From Membranipora membranacea (lineage: Eukaryota; Bryozoa; Gymnolaemata; Cheilostomatida; Membraniporidae): DNA of 64,000 bases. The position numbers and the translations under genes are program-made. The stretch covers positions 8,310,001-8,374,000 of the forward strand of contig OU612065.1 in assembly GCA_914767715.1 (NCBI GenBank), given 5' to 3'. The notes under the pieces are model-generated. The model saw nothing but the letters and a program-made list of their open reading frames with translations. It did not search any database and was not told the origin of the DNA. Of the stretch, positions 36,117-49,093 are shown piece after piece (within the stretch, counting starts at the first letter, position 1; each line of letters starts with the position of its first letter).

Positions 36117-37690
36117 AGGTCATCAGGTCCTGTGGCCTTGTAGGGATTGAGTTTCTTCAGTAAAGCAAGGACTCCATTTTCAGAGATTTCTATCTTTGAC
36201 ATGTCACTGGAGCCAGCGGTGTTTACAGGCTCTGATGGGGAAACAGGGTTGAAGACAGAGTGAAACTGTTTATTCAGTGCCTCTGCCTTTTCTGTAGGGT
36301 CTGTAATTAGTTTAGAGTTGACTCGCAATGTGCCAACTCCAGAGTTATCTGATCTTTTCTGTTTGACATAAGCCCAGAATTTCTTGTTTGTCTTGCTGCT
36401 ATCATTTTCTTCTTCTGTCAAGATGTTTTCCACGAACTTGTTATGTTCCTTGTGAAACTCTCTCTGGACTTCTTTTCTGACATCATTGTATCTCTCCTCC
36501 AGTTGTTGTCCTCCATTTTTCCTCGTTCTTCTATGCAGTCGCTTTTTGAGTTTGATCTTCTGCTCCAGGATAGGGCCGACCCACGGTTTTCAATTGTGTT
36601 TCTTTGTTGTCTTGGTAGGGATAAATTTCTTAGCTCCCTCATGGATGGTGTTCTTAAGGTGCATCCACATCTTTTCAACTGGTTGTCGGCTAGTTGTGAG
36701 CTTTTGTAGAGCTGGTGTAACATGTTTCATTCGTCCATCCCAATCAGCGCGCTTGTACAGCCAGATGGTCCTTGGGGCCTGTTTTCTCCTGTTTGCCCGG
36801 AGTGACAGTTCTGTGTAGCAGATGTGGTGATTGCTGATGCCTGGTAAGATTTTGGTTCTTTTGACTCGTTCTGGTATATTCGTCATGATTAGATCCAGTG
36901 TGTTGTTGATCCTTGTGGGTTCTTTAAAAAGCTGTGTTAGACCTGCAGTGTCTAGTAGTTCTTTGAATTCCTGATGGTTTGATTGTTGAGGGCAATTTGG
37001 TTTGAGTTGCATGGCAGTCCAGTCCCAGCCTGGTAGGTTGAAGTCACCTGCGATGATGATGTTTTTATGGTTGTCTGCTAAAATATGATCAACAGTGTTT
37101 CGTAACTGAGGGATGGTTGTTTTGTCTACTACATTGGGTCTATAGCAAGCTCCTATGTAGAGATGTTGTTGTCCAGTCAGAATAGCCTTGACCCAGATAA
37201 ATTCTGCGCCTTGGCTTTTCTCGTCAACCTCAGTATAGCTGATGGTGTTGTGGACAGCAATGAGAACTCCCCCACCACCTCCAGCTGGACGGTCTCTTCT
37301 AAACAAGCTGTAGTAACCGAGTTCAAGCTCAGCTGTGTAGATCTCTGGTATCAGCCATGTCTCTGTCGCTTTTATGATGTCTGGTTCTGAGCACTCTATC
37401 ATGTTTTTCCAGGCTCCGAGTTTGGAAAGTAGCGACTGGCAATTTACATTGATGAGTCTCAGTGGTTTGTCTATTTGTCTGGTTTTTCGCTTTGATTTGG
37501 GAGATGACTCATGTTTAGGCATAGCATTATCATCTAGAGAATCTGAGAGTCACTCGACAAATCTTCATTAGTGGTACTGTATTTGTTTATGTTTGTCACT
37601 GAGCAGTTGAAGGCAATACGGCTGTAGTTGTTGGAGTTACAGTTCAGACATGCCCAGGCAACACTACTGTTGTCAAGTCTTATTGACTCA
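36117..37690 (-). pseudogene. LINE endonuclease and N-terminal ORF2, minus strand, upstream of Ty3 insertion
   Basis: CR1/Jockey-like ORF2. A cysteine block (WACLNCNSNNYS, about 37650) precedes the apurinic-type endonuclease: INVNCQSL, ATETWLIPE, AGDFNLPGWDW and GISNHH. The linker follows with KKFWAYVKQKRSDNSG and NPYKATGPDDL, where the Ty3 element breaks it at 36116. Defects: a one-base shift near 37530, a stop at 36590 (after TTKKHN), and SNHH where the family usually has SDH. The 5' end fades near 37690. Confidence 0.85.
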
Positions 37691-38120
37691 GCTTATTATT
37701 TAATTGTTGTATATTGTCAAGAACTATCCCTAGTTGCCACTCACTCCACTTGTCAGGTCAGCAAATGATGGGTGAATAATTCAGATCATTAATTAGGATA
37801 ATGAAACTTTTATCTTTATTATACTCATAGTCATACTCTACTGTGATACGCTTTGCATACGATTCCTTATTACAAAATACAGTTCTAGAAATTAGATTCG
37901 TCAAGTTGGGGTCATACAAACCAACATGTCATGCTGATAATTCAGAGATACAAGTGAGTATGGAACGCTCGATGTCAACCTAAACTGTACGGGTGCCTGG
38001 GCTTGCAACCGTACTCTTTGTGCGTATACTTACGTACTTATAACTACAATGATTTTTTACGATGTGTTACTCATAGTTTTGTAGAGACTTATTGGCACGT
38101 TATTCCACTCAGTTTAGATA
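37691..38120. promoter_or_regulatory. Upstream region of ZRANB3
   Basis: 430 bases between the end of LINE homology and the ZRANB3 start codon. It must contain the 5' untranslated region and core promoter. No TATA box or repeat is evident, and the LINE and Ty3 insertions lie just upstream. Confidence 0.45.
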
Positions 38121-41100
38121 ATGGCACAAACACTCAACAAGTTTCTGATTGAAAAACCACCGGATGCTGACCTCTCAAAGCTACCGGACAGGCTGAGGCA
38201 GAAGCTTCTTCCCTTCCAACGCGAAGGATTGAACTATGCTGTGAGCAAGAACGGCAGGTAAGCCGAAACATTGTATTCCCATTGCATTGTATATTATGAT
38301 GTAATCTGAGTAGACTTGTTTTCGCTGTGATCTGTTTAGACTCTGGTGATACACACTATTCTCATATACTGTCAACAAAACTAGCAGCTTCCGTCATTAC
38401 GTAAATTTCATAATTTAGATTGTGACATTTATTAATTTGAGACTGCTTATTTCCTTATTCAGTAAAAAGAACCATTGCAACACAATGTCAAATGTACGAT
38501 CTTTATATGTACCCTAAGAAAAAAATAGGAAAGAACCAGCAAGGACCGCTATGGTAAATTGCCAGCATCAATAGACACAACCCATTCTGCCATTCACCAA
38601 GATCATGATCATCATAAAACATGCTTACCATCATGATCTCAATAAGATAAACCGTGGCTCTGATCGTTTATCATTTTGCACTTTTTCTTTCCAGATGCCT
38701 CATTGGAGATGAGGTAAGAAACTAACAACGAACCTAAGCTTCTGAGCTAAGTCAAATAAAAATAACACAGAGCTATCTTGGCGATAACAAAAAAGTTCAT
38801 AACGTTCAGAAGCGAAATTTAAGTATGTTACTCTAACTTAATCATTATTCTATTCTAAATAGAAGGGATTGTAGACTTGTAGTGGTTTTGAGCTGATCCT
38901 GTTGTATTTTTAGATGGGTCTGGGGAAAACCATCCAGGCGATTGCTACCGCGTGTTACTATCAGTCAGAGTGGCCATTACTTATTATTGTGCCTGCATCC
39001 CTAAAGTATCAATGGGTTGAAGAGCTAGAGAAATGGTTACCAAACATTCTACCAACTGATATTAACATGGTCAACAGTTCTTGTGATGTAGGGTAAGTAG
39101 AGTATGTGCCCAGTCTCTCTTTTTTTAATTGAGCGTATGATATACACAGTGTTGTTGTGTCTTTGCCTATACATGATAACTACTAACTCATCTAAGACAC
39201 ATGCTAATCTCTACGTAAATTGTATTTATGAATTGTAGGCTCAACTTTGTACGATGCAAGGGTGGGGAAAATTTGATGGGTCAGTTTCAAACAGACAAAA
39301 TATTGACTATAGGCACACCTTGCTATGGCATATCATGTGATTTGCAACCACAACATTTCTTTTAAAACATTCTTTCCAAGTGTAAACATTATATATGAAA
39401 ATCCGAACTGAAAAACATACTTTTGAAGATTTGAATGTGATTCACTGGACTATGCTTAAAACGCTAAGAAAAGTGGTCGGGTCACTTCTGTGACAAATTA
39501 CCTTTTTTGTTGTTGGCTTTTTGGAAAATATTTCATTTCTTGCCATGTTGAGATATTTATTAGCTTGTTGTTGAGATTTTTGTTCTGTTGCAGTAACATA
39601 TCCAGGTGTAAGATCAGTATATTACCTTACTCTCTGGTGAGGTACGGCAATCCAGAGAAAAGTGTGCTTCTCAAGGCCATCAGAGCTCAAAAGTTCAAAG
39701 TAGGTTGATATCACTTTTGCTTATTGCTTCTATGTCCACCATGCCTACTAATTCTAGTCCTCATCAATACTTTTCATAGCCCTGTCATCAGCTGAGAGAA
39801 ATGTGTACTAATTGGTGAAACTGCAGCCTGAATAGCGCTGGCTTTGGGATTTGGCTTAGCTGGGTCCCTGAAGACTGCAGTCAAATAGGCCGGCAGTTCA
39901 TTGTGCGTTTGCACTAGAATGAGCAACCCAATGTTTGACGGGAATGGGTAGAGAGCATGGCGTGGCATGGCCCGCACCTATCATCGGGGGATGAATATCC
40001 AACAATCATACCTCTATGCAACCAGCATGGATTACAAGCAGGGAAACGATCGATTCAATTTTTCTGATCAGCGTCTCATCCTGTTTTCAGGTAATGATCT
40101 GTGATGAATCTCACAACATCAGAAATAAAACTTCTCGCACATCTAATGTTACGGTCGATCTCATCAAATCATCTATCAGATGCATACTCTTATCTGGTAC
40201 TCCTGCACTCAATAAGCCTGTCGAGGTAATGTATATTCAAGATTTGAATTACAGCCATCAAAAGTATGGAAAATACATGTAATCCAATATAGTTGTCTAC
40301 TCAAAGAGAAAAAGAAAATGTGTTTGTTGCGGATGTTTGAGGTATGGCATGTTTTCCCCAGTTCAAACTGACACAAACTAACAATTATTGCTATATGAAC
40401 TTTTTGAATATTTTCTTATAGCTGTTCACACAAATAGATGCCATATTACCCGGAAGGTTTGGTACCTACAACGAATACACCAAAAGATATTGTGATGCTA
40501 AATATGTGCACTATGGACGCGCCAAAGTATGGAATGTAAGGTATGTACAAAACTGTAAATCATCCACATAAAATAATGTGCATGTCTTGATATTGTTTCT
40601 AGCAAATATTGAAAAGAATGATTTAGCTCATCTTGCAGCCATAACATAACCCCTAAAGCTTAAAACCTGACTAAGGTGTTTAATTTCATAAGACATATGT
40701 CATAGATCATTTTTTCCTTTATAGTGGTTCCAAGAATCTCATTGAGTTAGAACTCAAGCTCAAGCAGCATTTAATGGTCAGAAGGTTGAAGAAAAATGTG
40801 CTTACTCAGCTCCCGCCCAAACGGAGACAAAAAGTACCATTTGATCTCAAGTTTGATACTAAGTCATCAGAGCTGCAAAAGGTAAGTTTATGTGCAATCC
40901 TAGATAGAACCTGAATGATCTACAGTGAAAGGATGAATTAAATCATTAGAGAAATGAGTTATGTTCATCGATAATTTAGTATACACACTTCACCTTCTCA
41001 GAGACATGTGCCCACATGAAAGAGATGCTGCTAAGCTGGAAAGACAGTTAAGATACTCCAGGGGGTTCTAGCAGTGCATCATATAAGCTGCAACATCTAG

Positions 41101-44100
41101 GCTATGGTCAATCACATAAATTCTTTGATTAGGATGTCAGTGTCAGAATGGTATGAGTTCAATAATAATAACAACATAATAACAGGAATTTTCCTGTGAA
41201 AGCATAGACCGTCAAATGATTGTTGATGGTTTTGATGCTGATACTTCAACTCTATTACCAGGAGTTAACAGCTATGCAGGAAGAGCTAGATCGTTTATTA
41301 TCATCATCAGGTGCTTCCATAGCTCAGGCAATCCAGCCATCTCAGGGAGGCCCTGCCTCGCCTGGAATGTTCGAAATCAGAAGCCTCATCAGTCAGCTCT
41401 ATACTAAAACCTGTCAGGCCAAGGTATGTTAGGCGCAAATCTCATCAACCAACCAAGAAATAAGTCAATCGAATTAATCTGGTTTCTATTGCAATAAGTA
41501 TCTCATTTTGTGATATAGACACATTTAGCCACCCTGGTAGCCACAGTTATAAAACTCAACTTTATGAAAGCCGATATAACCAATTTTTCTCATGGAGTTA
41601 TGTACATTAATATCGTTTATTCTGACAGGTTGCTCCTGTGGTAGAGTTTGTCTCTATGTATACTGGTGGTGAAGATGATAATAAGGTGCTTGTATTCGCT
41701 CACCATCACAACATGCTCAATGGGTAGGTTACTACTAGTAATAAAACACATGTGCACATTATGTGGTCACCAAAGAATTGTAATCATCTGCCAAAACTTC
41801 AATTACTCTATACACGTTATATGTATTTGAGTTTTGTTGGTCACAAAAAGTGAGGTTCTCAAAACACACCAAGGTTGATATGACTAGGTTTGACATACCG
41901 ATCTAGCAACAGTACTATTGACGCTTGTAGCTAGGATAACTCAACCCAATCTCTGATCAAATCATTTACGGCAGTTAAATGCAAGGGTAAGGGCTTCTGG
42001 GCATCTGAATTCATTCGTTGTCTGATTTCTCAGAATCCAGCAGTCATTGTGGGATGCTAGTATAAAACATATCAGGATAGATGGTAAAGTGCCTACCGAT
42101 GAAAGAAACCAACTGGTGAAACAGTTCCAGACTGATCCTAAAACTCGAGTGGCAGTCCTGTCCATTTTAGCTGCTGGGACAGTAAGTCAATGTCTGATGT
42201 ATTTGAAAATAAAACTTGGAAAATCACAAATGTGTTAAATTTATGATACTCATACATTGCAATCACTGTTGCAATAATTGCTTTGTATGCACTTTTATTT
42301 GTGTCAGTAATGTCAATGTCTTTACTTGTGACAAACAAAACTGAAATATGGCTGAAACAACCATATAAACATTATTGTTATTCCATAAAATTCTTTTTTA
42401 TTTATCTCTTAAAAGCCTATTATGGGATGAAAATAAACTGTTGTTCTATAATGCTTTGAAGTTATCAATTTTTATATTTTTTATCAGGGATTAACATTGA
42501 CTGCTGCTAGTGTTGTTGTATTTGCTGAGTTATACTGGACACCAGCTATACTGATGCAGTGTGAGGATAGAGCTCACAGAATCGGACAGACAGCTCAATC
42601 TGTGAATATCTACTATCTGGTGGCTCGAGGTACTATAGACGAGAGGGTGTGGAGTATGGTAGAGGTAAGTAATCCCTGTTCATGTATCAGACTGAAATGC
42701 CGAGCCTGCAGGCTATTTCTCATTCACATTATTTCAAATTCACATTAAAACACATTGATAGATGTTTTTTTTTCGAAAACATAAATGGTAGGGTTTGCAT
42801 TTTTTTTAAATTCGATTGACATAAAAAAGTTCCACATATGTCAACTTTACACTTTTGGTAGAAAAAGACTCGAGTACTTGCAATGGCGTTGGATGGTCAG
42901 AAGAAAGGACTTAGTGCTATAAATAGTAACAAGCATGTCAGTGACATCCTGTCATCAGCTAATGTACAAGCAGAAGAGGAGGGAGATGAGAAAGTACAGG
43001 TCGATATAGATGTGGAAGATTACTTCACACTTGCTGAGTTGAAAGTAAGCAGTCTGAATTTTACAGAATGGATAGCAAGATAAAACCACTCAGTTCTGCA
43101 GTAAAAACCCAGATAAGGTCACATAGGGTTGGGTACAATGCCATTCTACTGTGGTCAAAACAATTATACATAGACAGCTCACTTCATACTTATCATATTA
43201 TAAACACAGTCCTAAGGTGGTGATCTTGTGCGTCTTATTTCAACGTCTTTTTTCACAACTTACGACTGAATTGTTAATCGGTTCCTCATATTAGGCTTAT
43301 CATAAGGTGGCTTATGTGCTTGCGTACACTGCAGGTCTAGCTTTTAGCCCTATTTTTAATGTATGGTTGTAAATCTACCATAACTTTCTTCTTTTCTGTA
43401 AAGGGCCAAAATCAGCCTAGACTATTGGATTTCATGACACCAGATGGTAAGATCAGATCTATACCCAAAAAGAAGAAGAAACGACTGTTGATTCGCCCAG
43501 CTGAAGTAGTGGATATTATGGATGGTGACAGTGATAATGAGGGGACTACGAGTAAACCTAAGAAGAAGCCTCGGCTAAGTGATGACCAGTTCATGGCGTG
43601 GGTAAGGAATAATAAATTAGCAGGGTTTCTTCATGATAATTTCAAGCGGCATTGTACAGTACAGACTTCTGATAGAATTAATAAATATGTTACAAGGTGC
43701 CGGCTGCTGTCGGTTTGATGCAAATGCAAAATTTTTCCTTTGAATATTGTCAACATTTTAAGAACAAAAAGTTTTTTTGCCGTATTGTTATTCTAGGCGC
43801 TGGGTGGGAAGAATATCGCTGACTTGCCAAAGCCTGGATCACCTACATCTGATTCACTGCCGTCATTGAGCTCATCATCACCTGGTCTTATATCTGATGA
43901 TGAGGATATAAAAGAGATCAAACGGTCAGAGGTCAGCAGCCCTGAATCAGAACTAAAACAGAAAACCAAACCTGACAACGATGATGTGATTGGTCCATCA
44001 GATCATGATGAGGACGATGATGTGACACTTTTGGATAGTAGCGGTGTAAGCGGGACAATCAATGACGTCCTCCGTACCAAGGATGAATCATCAGCTGATA

Positions 44101-47100
44101 CTAAATATACTGGAATCAAGCGGGACAAGAAATCCTATTCTCCTGTTGACTTGGAGAACATTGGCAAAACTTGGGATACCTGCTCTGGTGCCACATTTAA
44201 CCTCCTCCCTGGAAAACTTGGAGATGGGTCAGGTAATGTTTTGTGAATACCTGCTGATGGTATGGATACAAGTATAAGATCTGACATTTTTTAGGAGGTC
44301 CTTCGCATTTACATTTGAAGAATTCGGAAACCGGGCTTAGTAGAGCTCATTATACATTGCATGATGGAAACTCATGCATTATTAAACTTGTTGGGGAGAC
44401 ACAATCTTGGCTGACATATATCCACAATCTGTATAAGGCATAACCTTCTCCCAATGCATAAATAAATCTGGTTTTATATACCTGGCAGGGTCTGATCTCT
44501 CCGCGGATTTATTCTCTGATGCCTCATTTGAGGACGAAATACTTGCTGACCTGGAGAAAGATGAGGATGCTAAGGTGAGCTTAAAGTTAACCTTGATTGT
44601 ATGAATCATATTTGTTTTGTAATTTTTATTTTCTCACAAACATATAAATGACAGGTACTCATTTTATGTGCTTATTTGTATGGTCAATGCGTAATGAAAA
44701 TTCAGTGAAAGCGACTCATCAGTTTGTAAGTATACCAATTGCTGACTTTTTTCTCTTAAAAGGGCAACCAAGGTTTCAAACAACTTCTCATTGATGGCCA
44801 TTGATTAATAGCAGATTGCACCTTCTGCATGGGGAAAAAGACAAAATATAATTCGGATGATTATTCAGCCAGAATTCTTGTGAAACATTTATTCCATCAG
44901 GCACTCAAACTCAGCTAAAAGAGAATACCACATAGCAGTTTCCTGTTCCTGTTATTATTTAGCCTGTGCTCTATAATTATTACAGCAAAGTCTTGGAACC
45001 TCCCCTAAACTGAAGTGTTACCCAGCTTAGAGTCAGCAACTACTTTGAGTTTTGCATCGCGTAATGCACAAAGCTGATGCTGCCCAGCACATTATTTCCT
45101 ACCCATTAATGCATTGCTGCGAAACCTTGGTTGCCCTTTAAGTCTTTCTCATATACTCTGTTTGTGTTATTTTAGAGGCACGGTAAAGCTGGGCCATCAG
45201 GTGCAACCCCTGGAATGTCTCAGACAGATAAAGATGAGGAAGCGAGGCTAGCTGCAGAGTTGTTAGGTGGAGATGATTTCGGTGATGGAGAATCAGATAC
45301 CGAATGGAATTGTCTTTGTGGACATGTCAATAAGATTGACGATGAATGCTGTTCTCAATGTGCCCTACCTCAAGTAAGAATCTGATATATTTTCGGTGAA
45401 GCCAAATTATAGCCTAAAATGTTTTGATATGAATTATATGATGTACTCCCAACTCTCATCCACAATTTGAACAAGATAAATTTGCAGAAAGTGTTAGAAT
45501 CAAATGGAAAACTCTCAATTTCTATCTTGCAACCTGATGTTTAGTTGACCTAGACCAAATATTTATTAATCAATGTCATCATTGTAGTGAGTTTTCTCAG
45601 GGAAATCCTTTTGGGTGAGCTTAAGCTCCGCCTGACATTTTACTTTCACACTTTGTTCCCATGGCACTCCACAACTTCCATCTAGCTCGGCTGACCTTAT
45701 TTCTCCCTGATAGATGCCGACGACTTGGCTGTGTAAGAAGTGTCAGACATTGAACAGACAGACAGACACATCATGTGATGAGTGCTTCACAGATCGTGAT
45801 AGTGGTAAGGATGAGCTCGGTGAGGAGGAGAGGATCGTCGATCTGTCCAAAATACCAAAACATAAAATGTTCTATTTTCTAGTCAGCCAACATACCAGCA
45901 GGATATTCCTTCATGATGAGGTAAATATTTGTTTAAATATTGAAAAAATTAAACAAAACTGTGTCTTTTCTTCTATGAAATGAACTATATATCTCGTAAT
46001 TGATCCGACTATAGTGTTATTGTTGCGCATCTCGTTGAGGATCAGTTTGGTTCCTTCCTATAAAGTTACTTGTCACATCTCAAACCATGGTTTACCATAC
46101 TGCTCGTTATTTTGAGGGTTTACCATATTGCTCGTTATTTTGAGTATGAATTAAGTGTTGCAACAATCAATTTCACTTTGATGTTCGAGTGCATAGTATC
46201 TACCAGTAGTACAGAATCAGGGAACATAATCAAATAAAGTCTAATATTGGGAGTGATTACTTTTTTTTTTCAGAATAAGGAATTTCTTGAGTCAAGTTTT
46301 CATGCTGTAGACATCGACAATCCTGATTCATTACCTGATCTATTACTCAAACCAGAAAACTTCGAGCTAGCTAAAGAGTTTGTAAACAAGTGGAATGAGC
46401 TCAAGGTAAGACAATTCAGCAAACAGAAAACTTTTAACTAAAGCCAGTGTAACCCTGATGATATATGCCTAAGTTCCACAAGGCTTTCCTCAGACTCAGC
46501 AGTTCATTATCTGATCCTGATGAAGGGGCTCCAATGTTATCATCAATCAGGATCATAAACACAAACCAAACTCATATACCTATATATTAGAGACAATAAA
46601 GTATTAAAAATAAAACCTGATTCCTGATAAATTCAGAGTTTAGAAGTTTTATAAGAGTCATTTATGCAGCTTGGTCGGAGCCATAGATAACAATAGTTGG
46701 TCTCTGATTGATTGAGTTGTTTGATGAGATGTTTCTTTTTTCTAGAAACGTGAACAGAAAGCTTTAGTGAAGAAAGGTGAGCTGATTGACTGTCCACAGC
46801 GAGCTTACTTTGGAGGTCGATTGACTAAACTCAAGAATCCAAACAAGCAGAGATACAAGAGCAAGGTTTGTCAGCACTTAAACGGTCAAACTTATATCAC
46901 TTTCTTTCTCATCATACCTCTCTCCATTGTTATTCCTTTCAGCTCCACTTAGGTTTAAATCTACCTTAATAAATTTTTTTATACAAATATACATAAAAAG
47001 AATTCTTTAGAGTGTGATGATTTGGTGTTGGTGTGTGTTGATGATGCATGTAGACGTTGGTACACTAGAAATTAAAATACAATCATACCAAATGAAAATT

Positions 47101-49093
47101 CATCGGGTGTAATGACTTCATTGACGTGTTCTGAATCTAATCTGATTCAGGCCGATGTAGCTAAGGAGGCTGCTCGTATCTGTGAGGCTAACCCCGGAGC
47201 TCAAACCAGACATATACAGAAACCAGGGTGGAATGAGAAGCGTGCCTCAACTTCTATGGAATCTGGAAGTGAAAGTGATGCAGGCTACATTCAGGTATCT
47301 ATGCTATCCTGTTGACAGTCACAAGACTGTTATATCCTATGTTTTAGGGAGTTACTTTTCTGGTGCCATGATCACATCTTCTTGTCAAATGGCTTATCCT
47401 TAGTAAAACAATATGCTGGTCCTAGATATCCTAGATTTCAACCACAATAATGTTGATATATGTTGCAGATAATAGAGGAACCATCTGCATATACTTGAAC
47501 AAAACGAAAGAAATGGACTAGGCATTAAAACCAACTTTTTGTGGATCTTTTTTTTGGATGCTAGTTTTTTTTTTTTTTATAAAGGTGATGTCCGCTAATA
47601 ACAAGCCTCTGTGTATAAAATGCCATTCAGAATACGACTCCGGCCTACTCAGTGATACCGTCATCAGTGATGAGAAATTTGCCTGGCAGACCAGATTCTG
47701 CTCACCGCAGTGTGCTGATCAGTTCTGGGTGAGTTACGTCTCAACAGAAGATTTCATCTGCCAAATACTGGTCTGCAAACTTGGATAAAAGTAACGAAAG
47801 CCTCTAGTACTGAAATTACTCCACAATATAGTTAGTCAGTAAACAATACAGGAAAAATTCATTTGAATGACGAATCCGTTGGCTCATGGACTAACCAACT
47901 AAAGGCAGTGTGCTCACTAAAGTTTACCTCACATATTTCTCAATCTAAGGCCATACTAGTCTAGATAATCCAAGTCTAAGCACTAAGATTAGATACACCG
48001 TGTTCTCTTATATATGTGGTAGAGAGAACAGAGACTGAAAAGCGATTGACTCACTGTCATAGTTTTATACTGATTTTCTTTTCTCTTAAAGATGACGACT
48101 AATGGAGGTTACATAAGAGATACAGCTAAATCTCTAGATGCCGGTGTGTGTCAGCAGTGTGGTGTTAATGGCAGCGAACTATTCCGTAAAATCAGGTAAT
48201 CCCTTCCCTAATCACGAAACCGCATTTAAATCACTTGTGAATTAAATTAGGATTGCCTACCCACCATCTTCTAGGCATTTCATAGAACGATGGTGTTCTA
48301 AAAAATCTACCATAATTTACTTGAAATATTTTCCATTGAACCCTTTCAGCGTGTTCTGACATATGGACTATAAACATAATCTTATGACCAAGAAGTGAGT
48401 TAGGAGCAGAAGAAAGAGTATGATTCATATAATGAGACGCTCAAGCTTGAAATAAATATCTCGTAATATGTCTCCAGAACCATACCCTCCTCACATTCAA
48501 ATCTGTGACTATTGTAGAGCAAATAAATCATTGAAAGAAAGAGCTGAGTTACTTCAAAAAAGCAGATATTCATCCCTATCTACTGCCGTCAAGGTTTCTA
48601 TGGTCAAGGACCCCCATGAAGGCCAGGTACAGAAGTAGCTAGACTGTGGTGTAGTTACAAATGTCATAAAACTCAGTACAGTTGCTAAAATTATATGAAA
48701 ATTCAATGCAAAGCAACTGCCAATTTAAATTTTCAATCTCAACAATAGAGTTGACAATATATGATTTACTGTGTTTTGTTGATGGGGAAAGGAAATTTCA
48801 CTTGGAATGATCCCATTAGAAATACTGTAATTTTATTTTTCCAATAACATAAGCTAGTCCTGACTGTGACATATTACTGTATTTTTGTGTTGTTATAGTT
48901 TTGGCATGTGGATCATATACTACCTGTGTATGCCGGTGGGGGACAATGTGATGTGGATAACCTGAGGACTCTATGTACACCATGTCATCAGATAGTAACT
49001 ACAGCACAGGCAGGTCACAGGGCAAGGATGAAAAGCGCTGTCGGAAACCAAACAATCACTGGTAAATTTACACAAAGTTTCCATTTTGATTAA
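38121..49093 (+). CDS. ZRANB3: ZRANB3 homologue (SNF2 annealing helicase / HNH endonuclease)
   Basis: 24 exons: 38121-38257, 38695-38713, 38914-39092, 39594-39699, 40091-40225, 40422-40540, 40725-40881, 41262-41423, 41629-41723, 42034-42181, 42488-42664, 42862-43044, 43404-43601, 43797-44232, 44489-44574, 45176-45373, 45714-45920, 46274-46405, 46746-46865, 47151-47294, 47585-47728, 48092-48195, 48518-48626 and 48899-49093. All phases agree and give about 1229 residues. ZRANB3 remodels stalled replication forks with PCNA and polyubiquitin. Visible: MGLGKT (residues 53-58), DESH (152-155), [11 protein letters not shown] (443-453), a PIP-like QPRLLDFM (543-550), two RanBP2-type fingers (about 823-841 and 850-869), acidic linkers, and the HNH region [15 protein letters not shown] with C-x2-CH (1166-1195). 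The last exon may instead splice at a donor near 49062, giving a different tail. Confidence 0.93.
44756..45141. mobile_element. MITE with TTAA target duplication in a ZRANB3 intron
   Basis: TTAA at 44756-44759 and 45138-45141 bounds inverted ends AAGGGCAACCAAGGTTTC (44760-44777) and GAAACCTTGGTTGCCCT (45121-45137), identical apart from one extra A. TTAA duplication is the piggyBac-superfamily hallmark. The middle is non-coding. It lies 35 bases before exon 45176-45373. Confidence 0.75.
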
